NCBI GenBank assembly: GCA_028818995.1
Contig: JAPPMR010000627.1
Location: 1-5,054, forward strand
Length of the DNA: 5,054 nt
Direction: 5' to 3'
From: Candidatus Poribacteria bacterium
GTDB taxonomy: Bacteria > Poribacteria > WGA-4E > WGA-3G
The position numbers were made by a program, and so were the translations under genes. How positions within the stretch are numbered: position 1 is the stretch's first letter; each line of letters opens with the position of its first letter. Of this stretch, positions 1-4,976 are shown in pieces. A model generated the notes under the pieces. That model was not told the DNA's origin, did not search any database, and saw nothing but the letters and a program-made list of their open reading frames with translations.

Positions 1-322
1 AAATAAGCAGCGCAATGAATAATATTAGTTTGATAAGGAGTGATCGCATGAAGCTATTGATGCCCTCTGAACCAGAAGACGAACCTAAGCCTATTGCTTC
101 AAAGATGTTGGCAATACCTGTGAAAAAGAGTATTCCAACACAACCCCATACAATCGGTTCAAACCGTTTACCTATTTGTGTTAAGAGTTGAATACGTTGA
201 ACAGGCGGTAAGTTCTGTCTGAAATAGGGTACAATGACCATTGCTAAAATCAGGTTTCCGCCAATCCAAACAACAGCGGCGATAACGTGTATCCATCGAA
301 TTAATAGCCAAAATATTTCCAT
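1..322 (-). CDS. CopD-like integral membrane protein, N-terminal part (runs off the window)
   Basis: The visible 107 residues begin MEIFWLLIRWIHVIAAVVWI. They form a first membrane helix carrying an R-W-I-H-V...V-W-I-G-G signature, continue through a polar loop (YFRQNLPPVQRIQLLTQIGKRFEP) and a second helix (about residues 59-75, IVWGCVGILFFTGIANIF), and enter a third helix at the edge (LLIKLILFIALLI). The early His in WIHV plus the WIGG turn is typical of the CopD/copper-resistance-D-like family and related small heme- or metal-associated membrane proteins. The exact role (copper import or another redox function) is not decided by the sequence. The ATG start is supported by an AAGGAA ribosome-binding site at 337-332, 9 nt upstream. 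It lies 33 bp after the BatD-like gene on the same strand with no terminator between, so co-transcription is likely. The C-terminus is outside the window. Confidence 0.8.
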   Translation of the reverse strand, partial: MEIFWLLIRWIHVIAAVVWIGGNLILAMVIVPYFRQNLPPVQRIQLLTQIGKRFEPIVWGCVGILFFTGIANIFEAIGLGSSSGSEGINSFMRSLLIKLILFIALLI

Positions 323-331
323 TTTTCGGTA

Positions 332-337
332 TTCCTT
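332..337 (-). promoter_or_regulatory. Ribosome-binding site of the CopD-like gene
   Basis: AAGGAA on the minus strand, 9 nt before the ATG at 322. It fixes the start of the CopD-like gene and lies in the 33-bp gap after the BatD-like stop codon. Confidence 0.6.
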
Positions 338-355
338 ATTGATATAGCGGTAGAT

Positions 356-2008
356 TTACACAGCATTAGTTTTTTCAATGTGTTGTATAACAGTTTCGGC
401 ACGGGAGATTAATGATTTTTGTTCGTCAACAGAAAACGGTATCGGAGCAAATCGGTAATGGTCGCACTTTGTAAGTATGTCTATCAATTCTTTTAGAATA
501 GGTGTTGAAACTCCCACTTGTGTGCAAATTTCTTGGACCTCGGCAGTATTCAGTTGGCGGTATGGAATACCTTGCCGTTTGCATAAATACTGATGTAGAC
601 TTCGGGTTAATGCCTCACCGAAGGCGGTTGAATTTGCATCCGTTATGCCAGAGTCAATTGCATTAAGTGCAGAAAATGCTTGTGCTGCAGGAGTCATCGG
701 TGTCCCAGGTATAGTTGAGCCGCTATCAGATTTAAACTTAGCACGATACAGTAGATATCCGCCAACCCCCAAAAATATAGGTATTAGTAGAAGCAACCAT
801 AATATCCACGATGGGAAATCAAATTCACTTTCAACCATATCGTTGGCATTAGGAAGCACAGTAATAGGAATTGGCGTTGTTTGGGTTGTTTGGTATGTGC
901 CATTTGTGGGATTGAAGAAAACGTATTGAATTGTAGGTATCTGTAAAATACCGGCTTTTAGAGGTGTAAGTGCGTAAGTATAGACGTTGGTATTATTGTG
1001 AGTAGTGTTTGTAAGATTTTGAGAGTTGATCCTGAATCCTTTAATAGCAGGAATTATCGGAGATGTTACCGTTTTGATATTTCCGCTTCCAGTAATTTGT
1101 AGTGATAGCGTAAAGGCTTTTCTAACTTCGAGTTTTTTGCGGTCAACCTGGGCAGTGATGTTATATTGACCAACAGCACCTGCAAAGTTAGGAGGTTTTC
1201 CGGCTGCTGGGAGTGGTTGGACATTGAGTAGAACGGATTTTGTTTTTAGCGTCTTTGGATTACCTTTTATCGGAAGTTTTAACTGGGCTGGTTGAATAAG
1301 TATTTGTCCAGTTTTCTGTGGATACAAGCGTTGAACATACTCTTGGACTTGAAACTTTTTACCCTGCATCTGCACAGTAACGCCTTTCTCATTGGGGAGT
1401 TCTTCTACTAAAAAATCGGAGAATTCTGGTAGAGAGGGAGTTGGAGGTTGCAGACTTGGCAGCACGGTTGTATAAAGGTAGCGAAATCGATATTCAGTAG
1501 ATTCATTAAGATAAGGTTTTGGATTACTAACTTTAACCTGTACTTTATGTATGCCACCGGTAGTATTGTTCACGTAGGTGTCAACTGCAGCGACAATGAT
1601 TTTCCCGGGATTCGCCAAGTAAGGCACACCTTGATAAGAAAATTGCACGTCCGAAAGAACGATCTCACCAATCTTTTGCGGTATAAGTTCATAAGCCCAC
1701 GCCATAGTGACAGCAATTTTATCATCTATTAACCGTGGAGTTGTTTTGGAATGCAATGGAACAGCGAGGAAATCGGGCAAAAAATTGAAAGTCGGGGAAC
1801 CGATATGTTTCATTTGTGTATTTCCCGATATTGTGAGTTCCAAAGTTGCTTTCTCATTAAATTGGATATGGCGGGGTGTAACTACTGCTGCGACTTTGAC
1901 ATCCTGGCTTTGTGCGCCTGTCGTGAAAAGCATCAGTAAGATACTAAATAGTGTAAGGCTTAAATATGATTGCAGCAGGAGTTTTTGAAAATTACCAATC
2001 TTTATCAC
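356..2008 (-). CDS. batD: BatD-like protein (Bat aerotolerance operon family)
   Basis: About 550 residues. Numbered from the longer ATG frame (569 aa), there is a signal peptide or anchor (about 28-54), then three consecutive beta-rich segments (about 56-160, 172-285, 300-405). A single membrane helix follows (about 419-440, WILWLLLLIPIFLGVGGYLL), then a cytosolic tail of about 130 residues. The G-S-G-N-I-K-T-V-x-S-P stretch (326-336) in the third segment matches the conserved GxGN...P motif of BatD. Family knowledge: BatD is a membrane-anchored periplasmic partner of BatA/BatB/BatC and MoxR-type ATPases, linked to stress or oxygen tolerance, with no known enzymatic activity. Start choice: the in-frame ATG at 2065 overlaps the upstream gene by 74 bp and puts about 27 mostly polar residues before the hydrophobic core. 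GTG at 2008 overlaps by only 17 bp and yields a normal signal peptide beginning (M)IKIGNFQKLLL. Neither start has a good ribosome-binding site, so coupled translation from the TPR gene is inferred. If the ATG is used, the gene is 356-2065. Confidence 0.85.
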   Translation of the reverse strand: MIKIGNFQKLLLQSYLSLTLFSILLMLFTTGAQSQDVKVAAVVTPRHIQFNEKATLELTISGNTQMKHIGSPTFNFLPDFLAVPLHSKTTPRLIDDKIAVTMAWAYELIPQKIGEIVLSDVQFSYQGVPYLANPGKIIVAAVDTYVNNTTGGIHKVQVKVSNPKPYLNESTEYRFRYLYTTVLPSLQPPTPSLPEFSDFLVEELPNEKGVTVQMQGKKFQVQEYVQRLYPQKTGQILIQPAQLKLPIKGNPKTLKTKSVLLNVQPLPAAGKPPNFAGAVGQYNITAQVDRKKLEVRKAFTLSLQITGSGNIKTVTSPIIPAIKGFRINSQNLTNTTHNNTNVYTYALTPLKAGILQIPTIQYVFFNPTNGTYQTTQTTPIPITVLPNANDMVESEFDFPSWILWLLLLIPIFLGVGGYLLYRAKFKSDSGSTIPGTPMTPAAQAFSALNAIDSGITDANSTAFGEALTRSLHQYLCKRQGIPYRQLNTAEVQEICTQVGVSTPILKELIDILTKCDHYRFAPIPFSVDEQKSLISRAETVIQHIEKTNAV

Positions 2009-2612
2009 GACGATATCCGCTATTGAGTTGTTGTTTGAGCATATTTTGTCTGCGCTTATTTTCATTTTTGCTCAGACGTTCAAGTAGTTGAAGTGCCTTT
2101 GTTTTAGAGATGTTACTTGGCTCTTTTTTTTGTGAATCCTTTTGCATATTGAGTTGCTGCTGTCTGGTGTTTTCCTGTTGTTCTTTCAACAGTTGAAGTG
2201 CTAATGCATGGTTATGTTTAGCATCGGCATCATGAGGGTTTAAGCGAAGGGAAGACTCATAAGATTCAATTGCAGCGGTGAGGTCACGCAACTGAAATTG
2301 CACATTGCCTAAGTTGTAATAAGCAGCAGCTTCATTGGGAAAATTTCCTTTCAAAATTGATCTTTGAAAGGCTGCAGCAGCATCTGTATATCTGCCTTTT
2401 TTATAGAGTGCTGTTCCGAGGTTGTGAAGTGCAATCGGATTATCAGGTTTGTCAAACGTTGCTTGTTGAAAAGCCTCTACTGCAGCATCATAGTCCTGAA
2501 TCTGATATGCCTCGGTGCCGGCTTTCATTGCACGCTTCCAGTTTCCCAGCCATCCGCCGAGGAAAAAGATAATACAGATAACAATTGAGCAATAATAAAT
2601 CTTATTCCACAT
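1992..2612 (-). CDS. batC: Membrane-anchored TPR protein, BatC-like
   Basis: A 206-residue protein with an N-terminal hydrophobic segment (about 5-23, IYYCSIVICIIFFLGGWLG) acting as anchor or uncleaved signal. Three TPR units follow at about 28-58 (AYQIQDYDAAVEAFQQA), 59-92 (LHNLGTALYKKGRYTDAAAAF) and 94-128 (AYYNLGNVQFQLRDLTAAIES), then the start of a fourth helix pair. A Gln/Lys-rich, probably coiled C-terminal region ends LLERLSKNENKRRQNMLKQQ...KDW. That charged tail with terminal DW is characteristic of BatC/BatE-type TPR proteins. TPRs are protein-interaction scaffolds, and in the bat operon this subunit is thought to assemble with BatD and the VWA proteins BatA/BatB in the periplasm. 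It directly precedes and overlaps the BatD-like gene, the usual batC-batD order, which is the main support for the symbol. No Shine-Dalgarno sequence precedes the ATG; a strong -10 lies 6 nt upstream instead. BatE or a generic TPR protein is the alternative. Confidence 0.8.
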   Translation of the reverse strand: MWNKIYYCSIVICIIFFLGGWLGNWKRAMKAGTEAYQIQDYDAAVEAFQQATFDKPDNPIALHNLGTALYKKGRYTDAAAAFQRSILKGNFPNEAAAYYNLGNVQFQLRDLTAAIESYESSLRLNPHDADAKHNHALALQLLKEQQENTRQQQLNMQKDSQKKEPSNISKTKALQLLERLSKNENKRRQNMLKQQLNSGYRRDKDW

Positions 2613-2647
2613 ATTTTTATTATAATGGATAACATGATGATTTGCAA
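2613..2647 (-). promoter_or_regulatory. Sigma70-type promoter of the batCD block, probably leaderless
   Basis: Reading the minus strand, a TTGCAA -35 box (2647-2642, 4/6 to TTGACA) is separated by exactly 17 bp from a perfect TATAAT -10 box (2624-2619). The -10 ends 6 nt before the ATG (2612), so the expected transcription start falls on or next to the start codon. No ribosome-binding site fits in the remaining AAAAAT. A leaderless mRNA is inferred. Confidence 0.6.
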
Positions 2648-2677
2648 GAAATTGTAGTCAGTCTTTAGCATGTTTTA

Positions 2678-2695
2678 CTTAACAGGACTTACGCA
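2678..2695 (+). repeat. Left target duplication and terminal inverted repeat
   Basis: CTTAA (2678-2682) followed by CAGGACTTACGCA (2683-2695). It is the exact mirror of the right end and lies 31 bp upstream of the -35 box of the batCD promoter. Confidence 0.75.
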
Positions 2696-2735
2696 ATTTT
2701 TTCGACTTTTGCAGTAAATATGGCTAAGATGGTGT

Positions 2736-2751
2736 AATTTTCAGCAAAATT
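2736..2751. repeat. Small AT-rich hairpin in the left arm of the element
   Basis: AATTTT (2736-2741), loop CAGC, AAAATT (2746-2751): a 6-bp perfect stem. It lies in the extra stretch present only in the left arm. No function is visible. Confidence 0.35.
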
Positions 2752-2762
2752 CTAAATTATCA

Positions 2763-2780
2763 GCGCGTTTACATGAAGAT
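2763..2780 (+). repeat. Inner inverted repeat, left copy
   Basis: GCGCGTTTACATGAAGAT, matching the complement of 3028-3045 at 16 of 18 positions. Weaker similarity between the arms continues inwards (AATTCGGTAATTT against AAATCCGTAATTT). Confidence 0.7.
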
Positions 2781-2805
2781 AAAAGAATAATTCGGTAATT
2801 TCTTT

Positions 2806-2831
2806 AGTCCCGTAGGGACGATATGTTTATA
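2806..2831 (+). repeat. 26-bp hairpin unit, copy 1 (forward)
   Basis: Begins A-GTCCC-GTA-GGGAC (5-bp stem, 3-nt loop) followed by GATATGTTTATA. It is identical over all 26 bp to copy 4 in the opposite orientation. Confidence 0.8.
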
Positions 2832-2856
2832 GAAAAATGTTACCCACCGCATCTTG

Positions 2857-2882
2857 AGTTCCGTAGGAACGGCATATTTATT
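2857..2882 (+). repeat. 26-bp hairpin unit, copy 2 (forward, diverged)
   Basis: Begins A-GTTCC-GTA-GGAAC, then GGCATATTTATT. Both stem arms carry a change (C to T and the matching G to A) that keeps the 5-bp stem paired, while the tail has several other differences from copy 1. Confidence 0.7.
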
Positions 2883-2893
2883 GTTGATGTGCT

Positions 2894-2919
2894 TCGAAAC
2901 ATATCGTCCCTACGGGACT
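2894..2919 (-). repeat. 26-bp hairpin unit, copy 3 (reverse)
   Basis: On the minus strand it begins AGTCCCGTAGGGACGATATG and ends TTTCGA. It matches copy 1 except in the last few bases. It is 11 bp from copy 2, which marks the symmetry axis near 2888. Confidence 0.8.
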
Positions 2920-2943
2920 AAGGGATGAGGTCGTCCGCGCTGC

Positions 2944-2969
2944 TATAAACATATCGTCCCTACGGGACT
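2944..2969 (-). repeat. 26-bp hairpin unit, copy 4 (reverse)
   Basis: The exact inverted copy of unit 1. It is 24 bp from copy 3, mirroring the 25 bp between copies 1 and 2. Confidence 0.8.
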
Positions 2970-3027
2970 GAAGAGCACTTAAAATGTACCAAATATGCAT
3001 AATGAAAATTACGGATTTAATTACTTA

Positions 3028-3045
3028 ATCTTCATCAAAACGCGC
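3028..3045 (-). repeat. Inner inverted repeat, right copy
   Basis: The complement reads GCGCGTTTTGATGAAGAT. It pairs with 2763-2780 with two adjacent mismatches (AC against TG). It is 10 bp inside the right terminal repeat. Confidence 0.7.
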
Positions 3046-3055
3046 CTACCTCTTG

Positions 3056-3073
3056 TGCGTAAGTCCTGCTTAA
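3056..3073 (-). repeat. Right terminal inverted repeat and target duplication
   Basis: TGCGTAAGTCCTG (3056-3068) followed by CTTAA (3069-3073). The insertion point is 3 bp beyond the U-tract region of the terminator at 3076-3101. Confidence 0.75.
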
Positions 3074-3075
3074 AA

Positions 3076-3101
3076 GAAAAAAGCGCGCTTTGCAGCGCGC
3101 C
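3076..3101 (-). terminator. Rho-independent terminator of the 3961-3122 gene
   Basis: On the minus strand, GCGCGCT (3100-3094), loop GCAA, AGCGCGC (3089-3083), then TTTTTTCTTTT. A 7-bp GC-rich perfect stem, a GNRA-type tetraloop and an immediate six-T run make this a textbook intrinsic terminator. It lies 21 bp past the stop codon and separates the secreted-protein gene from the batCD block. Confidence 0.9.
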
Positions 3102-3121
3102 TAATAATTATGATGACCTGT

Positions 3122-3961
3122 CTATCTTTGCTTGATATCCGCCCACGTTGTTGTCAACTTTTGTCTGGGTTCAACAGGTAAGACACCATCAATTTCTTTG
3201 AAAAAGGTTGCTTGGTCAGTGGCTTTATCGGGATAGATTCTAACTGCGTCGTGAGTGGCATCGTCAAAATGTAGATTCAAATATGCACTACCGCCACCTT
3301 CACTACAACGGTAAAGGAGAACGTTTGCCCCTTTTTTCAATTCGACCTCAATATTGAAGTCCACTTGTTGCACGCCACCTGTCCAAGTCGGATTATTGTA
3401 CCATTTTTCGCCATTTATCCAGATTTGTGCATGGTCGTCGTGTGCGGGAGACATAACAGATTTCATGGCTTTTGGTGCGTCAATCACACAGATTGCATAG
3501 GTGTCAAAACCATTAACTGCACCACCTTCTTTCTGCATGTTGTTTGGATTTGTGGGATCAATTTCAAAGACAGTCCATCCTCGTGTTCCACCGTTTGTAC
3601 GAGGCCATTCCATTTTGACGTTGCGTGTCTTATATAATCCCTCAATAGTTGAAAGTGTGAGTTGGGTTAGTTTTTCTCCAGTTCCTTCTGAAATAAAATC
3701 TCTTGGAGCCCTTTTCCCGAGGGGATCGTTGTTTTCATAGTTTCCATCAGTCCCGTACCACTTCGTAATCCACCTCTTGACACCTGAATGGTCTTCATTC
3801 AATTCATCTCCGGCAACCTTCACCATCCACTGTGCTTCAGGGATAGGACCGTCTTGAACATTAACCTTGCCTTGTGCAAATGCAAATTGAGAGAAGCTGG
3901 CGGTTAATGTAAAGATAATTATAGTTATGAGCATTGATAGATAACATTTTTTTATAATCAT
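3122..3961 (-). CDS. Secreted protein with beta-sandwich (carbohydrate-binding-like) core, paralog A
   Basis: A 279-residue exported protein. The signal peptide (1-29) has KK near the start, a hydrophobic core (MLITIIIFTLTA) and an A-F-A cleavage site before Q30. An N-terminal conserved block follows (NEDHSG 55-60, RWITKWYGTDGNY 63-75), then a link region with a degenerate LTQxTLSTIEGL stretch (98-109). The core (about 125-235) contains HDDHAQIWINGEKWY (174-188) and KKGANVLLYRCSEGGGSAYL (209-228). This D-D-x-x-x-I-W-I-N-G ... K-K-G-x-N-x-L-L pattern is typical of jelly-roll sugar-binding or PA14-like modules in secreted planctomycete- and poribacteria-type proteins. I infer a beta-sandwich, not a specific ligand. 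It ends LTTTWADIKQR. No catalytic motif is seen. The start is supported by AGAGGA (3970-3965), although it sits only 3 nt before the ATG. A strong terminator follows. It is paralogous to the gene at 4132-4962. Confidence 0.8.
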   Translation of the reverse strand: MIIKKCYLSMLITIIIFTLTASFSQFAFAQGKVNVQDGPIPEAQWMVKVAGDELNEDHSGVKRWITKWYGTDGNYENNDPLGKRAPRDFISEGTGEKLTQLTLSTIEGLYKTRNVKMEWPRTNGGTRGWTVFEIDPTNPNNMQKEGGAVNGFDTYAICVIDAPKAMKSVMSPAHDDHAQIWINGEKWYNNPTWTGGVQQVDFNIEVELKKGANVLLYRCSEGGGSAYLNLHFDDATHDAVRIYPDKATDQATFFKEIDGVLPVEPRQKLTTTWADIKQR

Positions 3962-4023
3962 TATTCCTCTTATACAATACGAAATTTGTTATATAGTAGA
4001 ATCAAAAATATGTAAACAACCTG

Positions 4024-4051
4024 GTAGATGCGGTTTCCTAACCGCATCTAC
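4024..4051. repeat. Perfect 12-bp hairpin repeat (REP-like)
   Basis: GTAGATGCGGTT (4024-4035), loop TCCT, AACCGCATCTAC (4040-4051). The stem has no mismatch. It lies 80 bp past the stop of the 4962-4132 gene and could protect or end that transcript, but no T-run follows on the minus strand (next bases CAGGTTGTTTAC), so it is not called a terminator. I recall similar G-C-G-G-T-T...A-A-C-C-G-C palindromes as abundant intergenic repeats in Poribacteria, which is unverified here. Confidence 0.75.
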
Positions 4052-4066
4052 GAAACAAAATAAACG

Positions 4067-4088
4067 TCGGTTAGTAAACCTCACCTAA
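4067..4088 (-). repeat. Degenerate half-copy of the 4024-4051 repeat
   Basis: The plus strand reads TCGGTTAGTAAACCTCACCT..., matching the complement of the 4024-4051 hairpin at 17 of 22 positions. It lies in the opposite orientation 15 bp away and has lost most of its pairing. Confidence 0.45.
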
Positions 4089-4131
4089 TTCACAGTGTTT
4101 AAATAATTCTAAATTCTACTAAAATTGCAAT

Positions 4132-4962
4132 CTATTTCCGTTTTATATCTGCCCAGATAGTAGTTAACTTTCCTGTAGGTTCAACTGGCAGAACTTTCTC
4201 GACTTCTTTGAAAAAGTCTGCTTTATTATTGGCTTCATCAGGGTAGATATCAACAGTGTCGTGCGTTGCATCGTCAAAATGGAGGTTCATATATGCACTA
4301 CCGCCACCTTCGGTCACTCTATAAAGAAGAACATTTGCACCTTTTTTGAAAGATACCTCAACGTTAAAGTGAACCTTTTGTGCACCGCCTGTCCAAGTAG
4401 GATGGTTGTACCATTTTTCACCGTTAATCCATATCTGTGCATGGTTGTCGTGTGCAGGAGACATAACGGACTTCATTGCTTTGGGCGCATCAATTACGAT
4501 GATACCGTAGGTGTCAATACTGTCTGCGGGTCCTCCTCTGTTCATATTGTTTCCATCTGCTGGGTTCAGTTCAAAGACTGTCCATTCTCTGGTGCCACCG
4601 TGAGCATTATCCCAATTAATTTCTGTTATTTTGTTTTTGGTCTTTAGCAAACCATTAATTGTAGAGAGTTCCTCTTGCGTCAATTTGCCATCGGTTCCCA
4701 TCTCAATTAGTTCATTTCTATGATTCGGTTCGTTACCGTTGTTTGTGTAGTTGCCATCTGGTCCATACCATTTGCGTATCCACGTGTCATAGCCTGAATG
4801 GTCTTCGTTTACTGCATTAGGTTGAGTCTTGAAGAGTTCATCATCTTTCAAAGGACCTCCTTCTAAATTAGGCTCACCTATTGCGATTGCAAAGTTTGTC
4901 ATACTACAGACTAAACCAAAACTCAGAGCAAATGTTAGGACAAACAATAAAAATCGTTTCAT
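4132..4962 (-). CDS. Secreted protein with beta-sandwich (carbohydrate-binding-like) core, paralog B
   Basis: A 276-residue exported protein and tandem paralog of the gene at 3122-3961. Over the last 120 residues I count 94 identical positions (78%), while the N-terminal 150 residues are more diverged. The signal peptide (1-27) starts MKRFLLFVLTFAL, with likely cleavage after A-I-A. Shared blocks are NEDHSG (52-57), WIRKWYGPDGNY (61-72), HGGTREWTVFELNP (121-134), IDAPKAMKSVMSPAH (157-171), HAQIWINGEKWY (174-185), KKGANVLLYR (206-215) and the LTTIWADIK tail. Residues 87-98 (EMGTDGKLTQEE) fit an EF-hand-like loop with acidic or Gly residues at positions 1, 3, 5, 6 and 12. The matching stretch in the downstream paralog is degenerate. 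The core fold is inferred as a jelly-roll, and ligand and role are unknown. The ATG is preceded by a near-perfect ribosome-binding site. No intrinsic terminator follows, so read-through into the downstream paralog is possible. Confidence 0.82.
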   Translation of the reverse strand: MKRFLLFVLTFALSFGLVCSMTNFAIAIGEPNLEGGPLKDDELFKTQPNAVNEDHSGYDTWIRKWYGPDGNYTNNGNEPNHRNELIEMGTDGKLTQEELSTINGLLKTKNKITEINWDNAHGGTREWTVFELNPADGNNMNRGGPADSIDTYGIIVIDAPKAMKSVMSPAHDNHAQIWINGEKWYNHPTWTGGAQKVHFNVEVSFKKGANVLLYRVTEGGGSAYMNLHFDDATHDTVDIYPDEANNKADFFKEVEKVLPVEPTGKLTTIWADIKRK

Positions 4963-4969
4963 TTTTTAT

Positions 4970-4976
4970 CTCCTTC
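4970..4976 (-). promoter_or_regulatory. Strong Shine-Dalgarno of paralog B
   Basis: GAAGGAG on the minus strand, 7 nt before the ATG at 4962. It is much stronger than the ribosome-binding sites of the other genes here, suggesting high translation. The remaining upstream DNA to the window edge (4977-5054) is AT-rich, and I find no convincing -35/-10 pair in it. Confidence 0.8.

Larger units (their letters stand above)
2683..3068. mobile_element. MITE-like non-coding element, 386 bp
   Basis: The ends are perfect 13-bp inverted repeats (CAGGACTTACGCA at 2683-2695 and its complement at 3056-3068). Both sides are flanked by the same 5 bp, CTTAA (2678-2682 and 3069-3073), as expected of a target-site duplication. 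Inside lies a second inverted pair (2763-2780 / 3028-3045, 16 of 18 bp matching) and four 26-bp hairpin units. No open reading frame of useful length is present, so movement would need a transposase elsewhere. The left arm has 67 bp between outer and inner repeats against 10 bp on the right, so one side has gained or lost about 57 bp. The element occupies most of the 509-bp gap between the TPR gene and the secreted protein gene. The transposase family is not identifiable from these ends alone. Confidence 0.75.
3994..4121. repeat. Nested imperfect inverted repeat between the paralogs, possible small MITE
   Basis: Three matched pairs lie about one centre. The outer pair is TAGTAGAAT (3994-4002) against ATTCTACTA (4113-4121). 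The middle pair is TAAACA (4013-4018) against TGTTTA (4096-4101), with gaps of 10 and 11 bp to the outer pair. Inside are the perfect hairpin at 4024-4051 and its degenerate inverted relative at 4067-4088. TA at both tips could be a 2-bp target duplication, but TA is common in AT-rich DNA, so the outer limits are uncertain. With this repeat the 170-bp gap between the two paralogs is largely explained. Confidence 0.5.

Noticed and set aside
645..929. Plus-strand open frame of 94 codons, and similar plus-strand frames elsewhere
   Set aside because: They lie antisense within well-supported genes, lack ribosome-binding sites and have no recognisable domain. They are shadows of the real minus-strand genes.
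2806..2969. CRISPR-like array of four 26-bp repeats
   Set aside because: Two repeats are inverted, spacing is 25, 11 and 24 bp, and each repeat is itself a hairpin. No cas gene is present. It fits a repeat cluster inside a MITE better.
3986..4018. Promoter for the 3961-3122 gene (TTTACA with TATATA)
   Set aside because: The spacing is 15 bp and the region is AT-rich repeat sequence, so chance matches are likely. A promoter is probable here but cannot be placed.
4024..4051. Intrinsic terminator for the 4962-4132 gene
   Set aside because: The hairpin is strong, but the following minus-strand bases (CAGGTTGTTTAC) lack a T-run. It also recurs in degenerate form nearby, so it is listed as a repeat.
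4261..4647. Plus-strand open frame of 128 codons antisense to paralog B
   Set aside because: A Cys-rich, low-plausibility translation lying opposite the most conserved part of the secreted protein. A related shorter shadow appears opposite paralog A because the DNA is similar.
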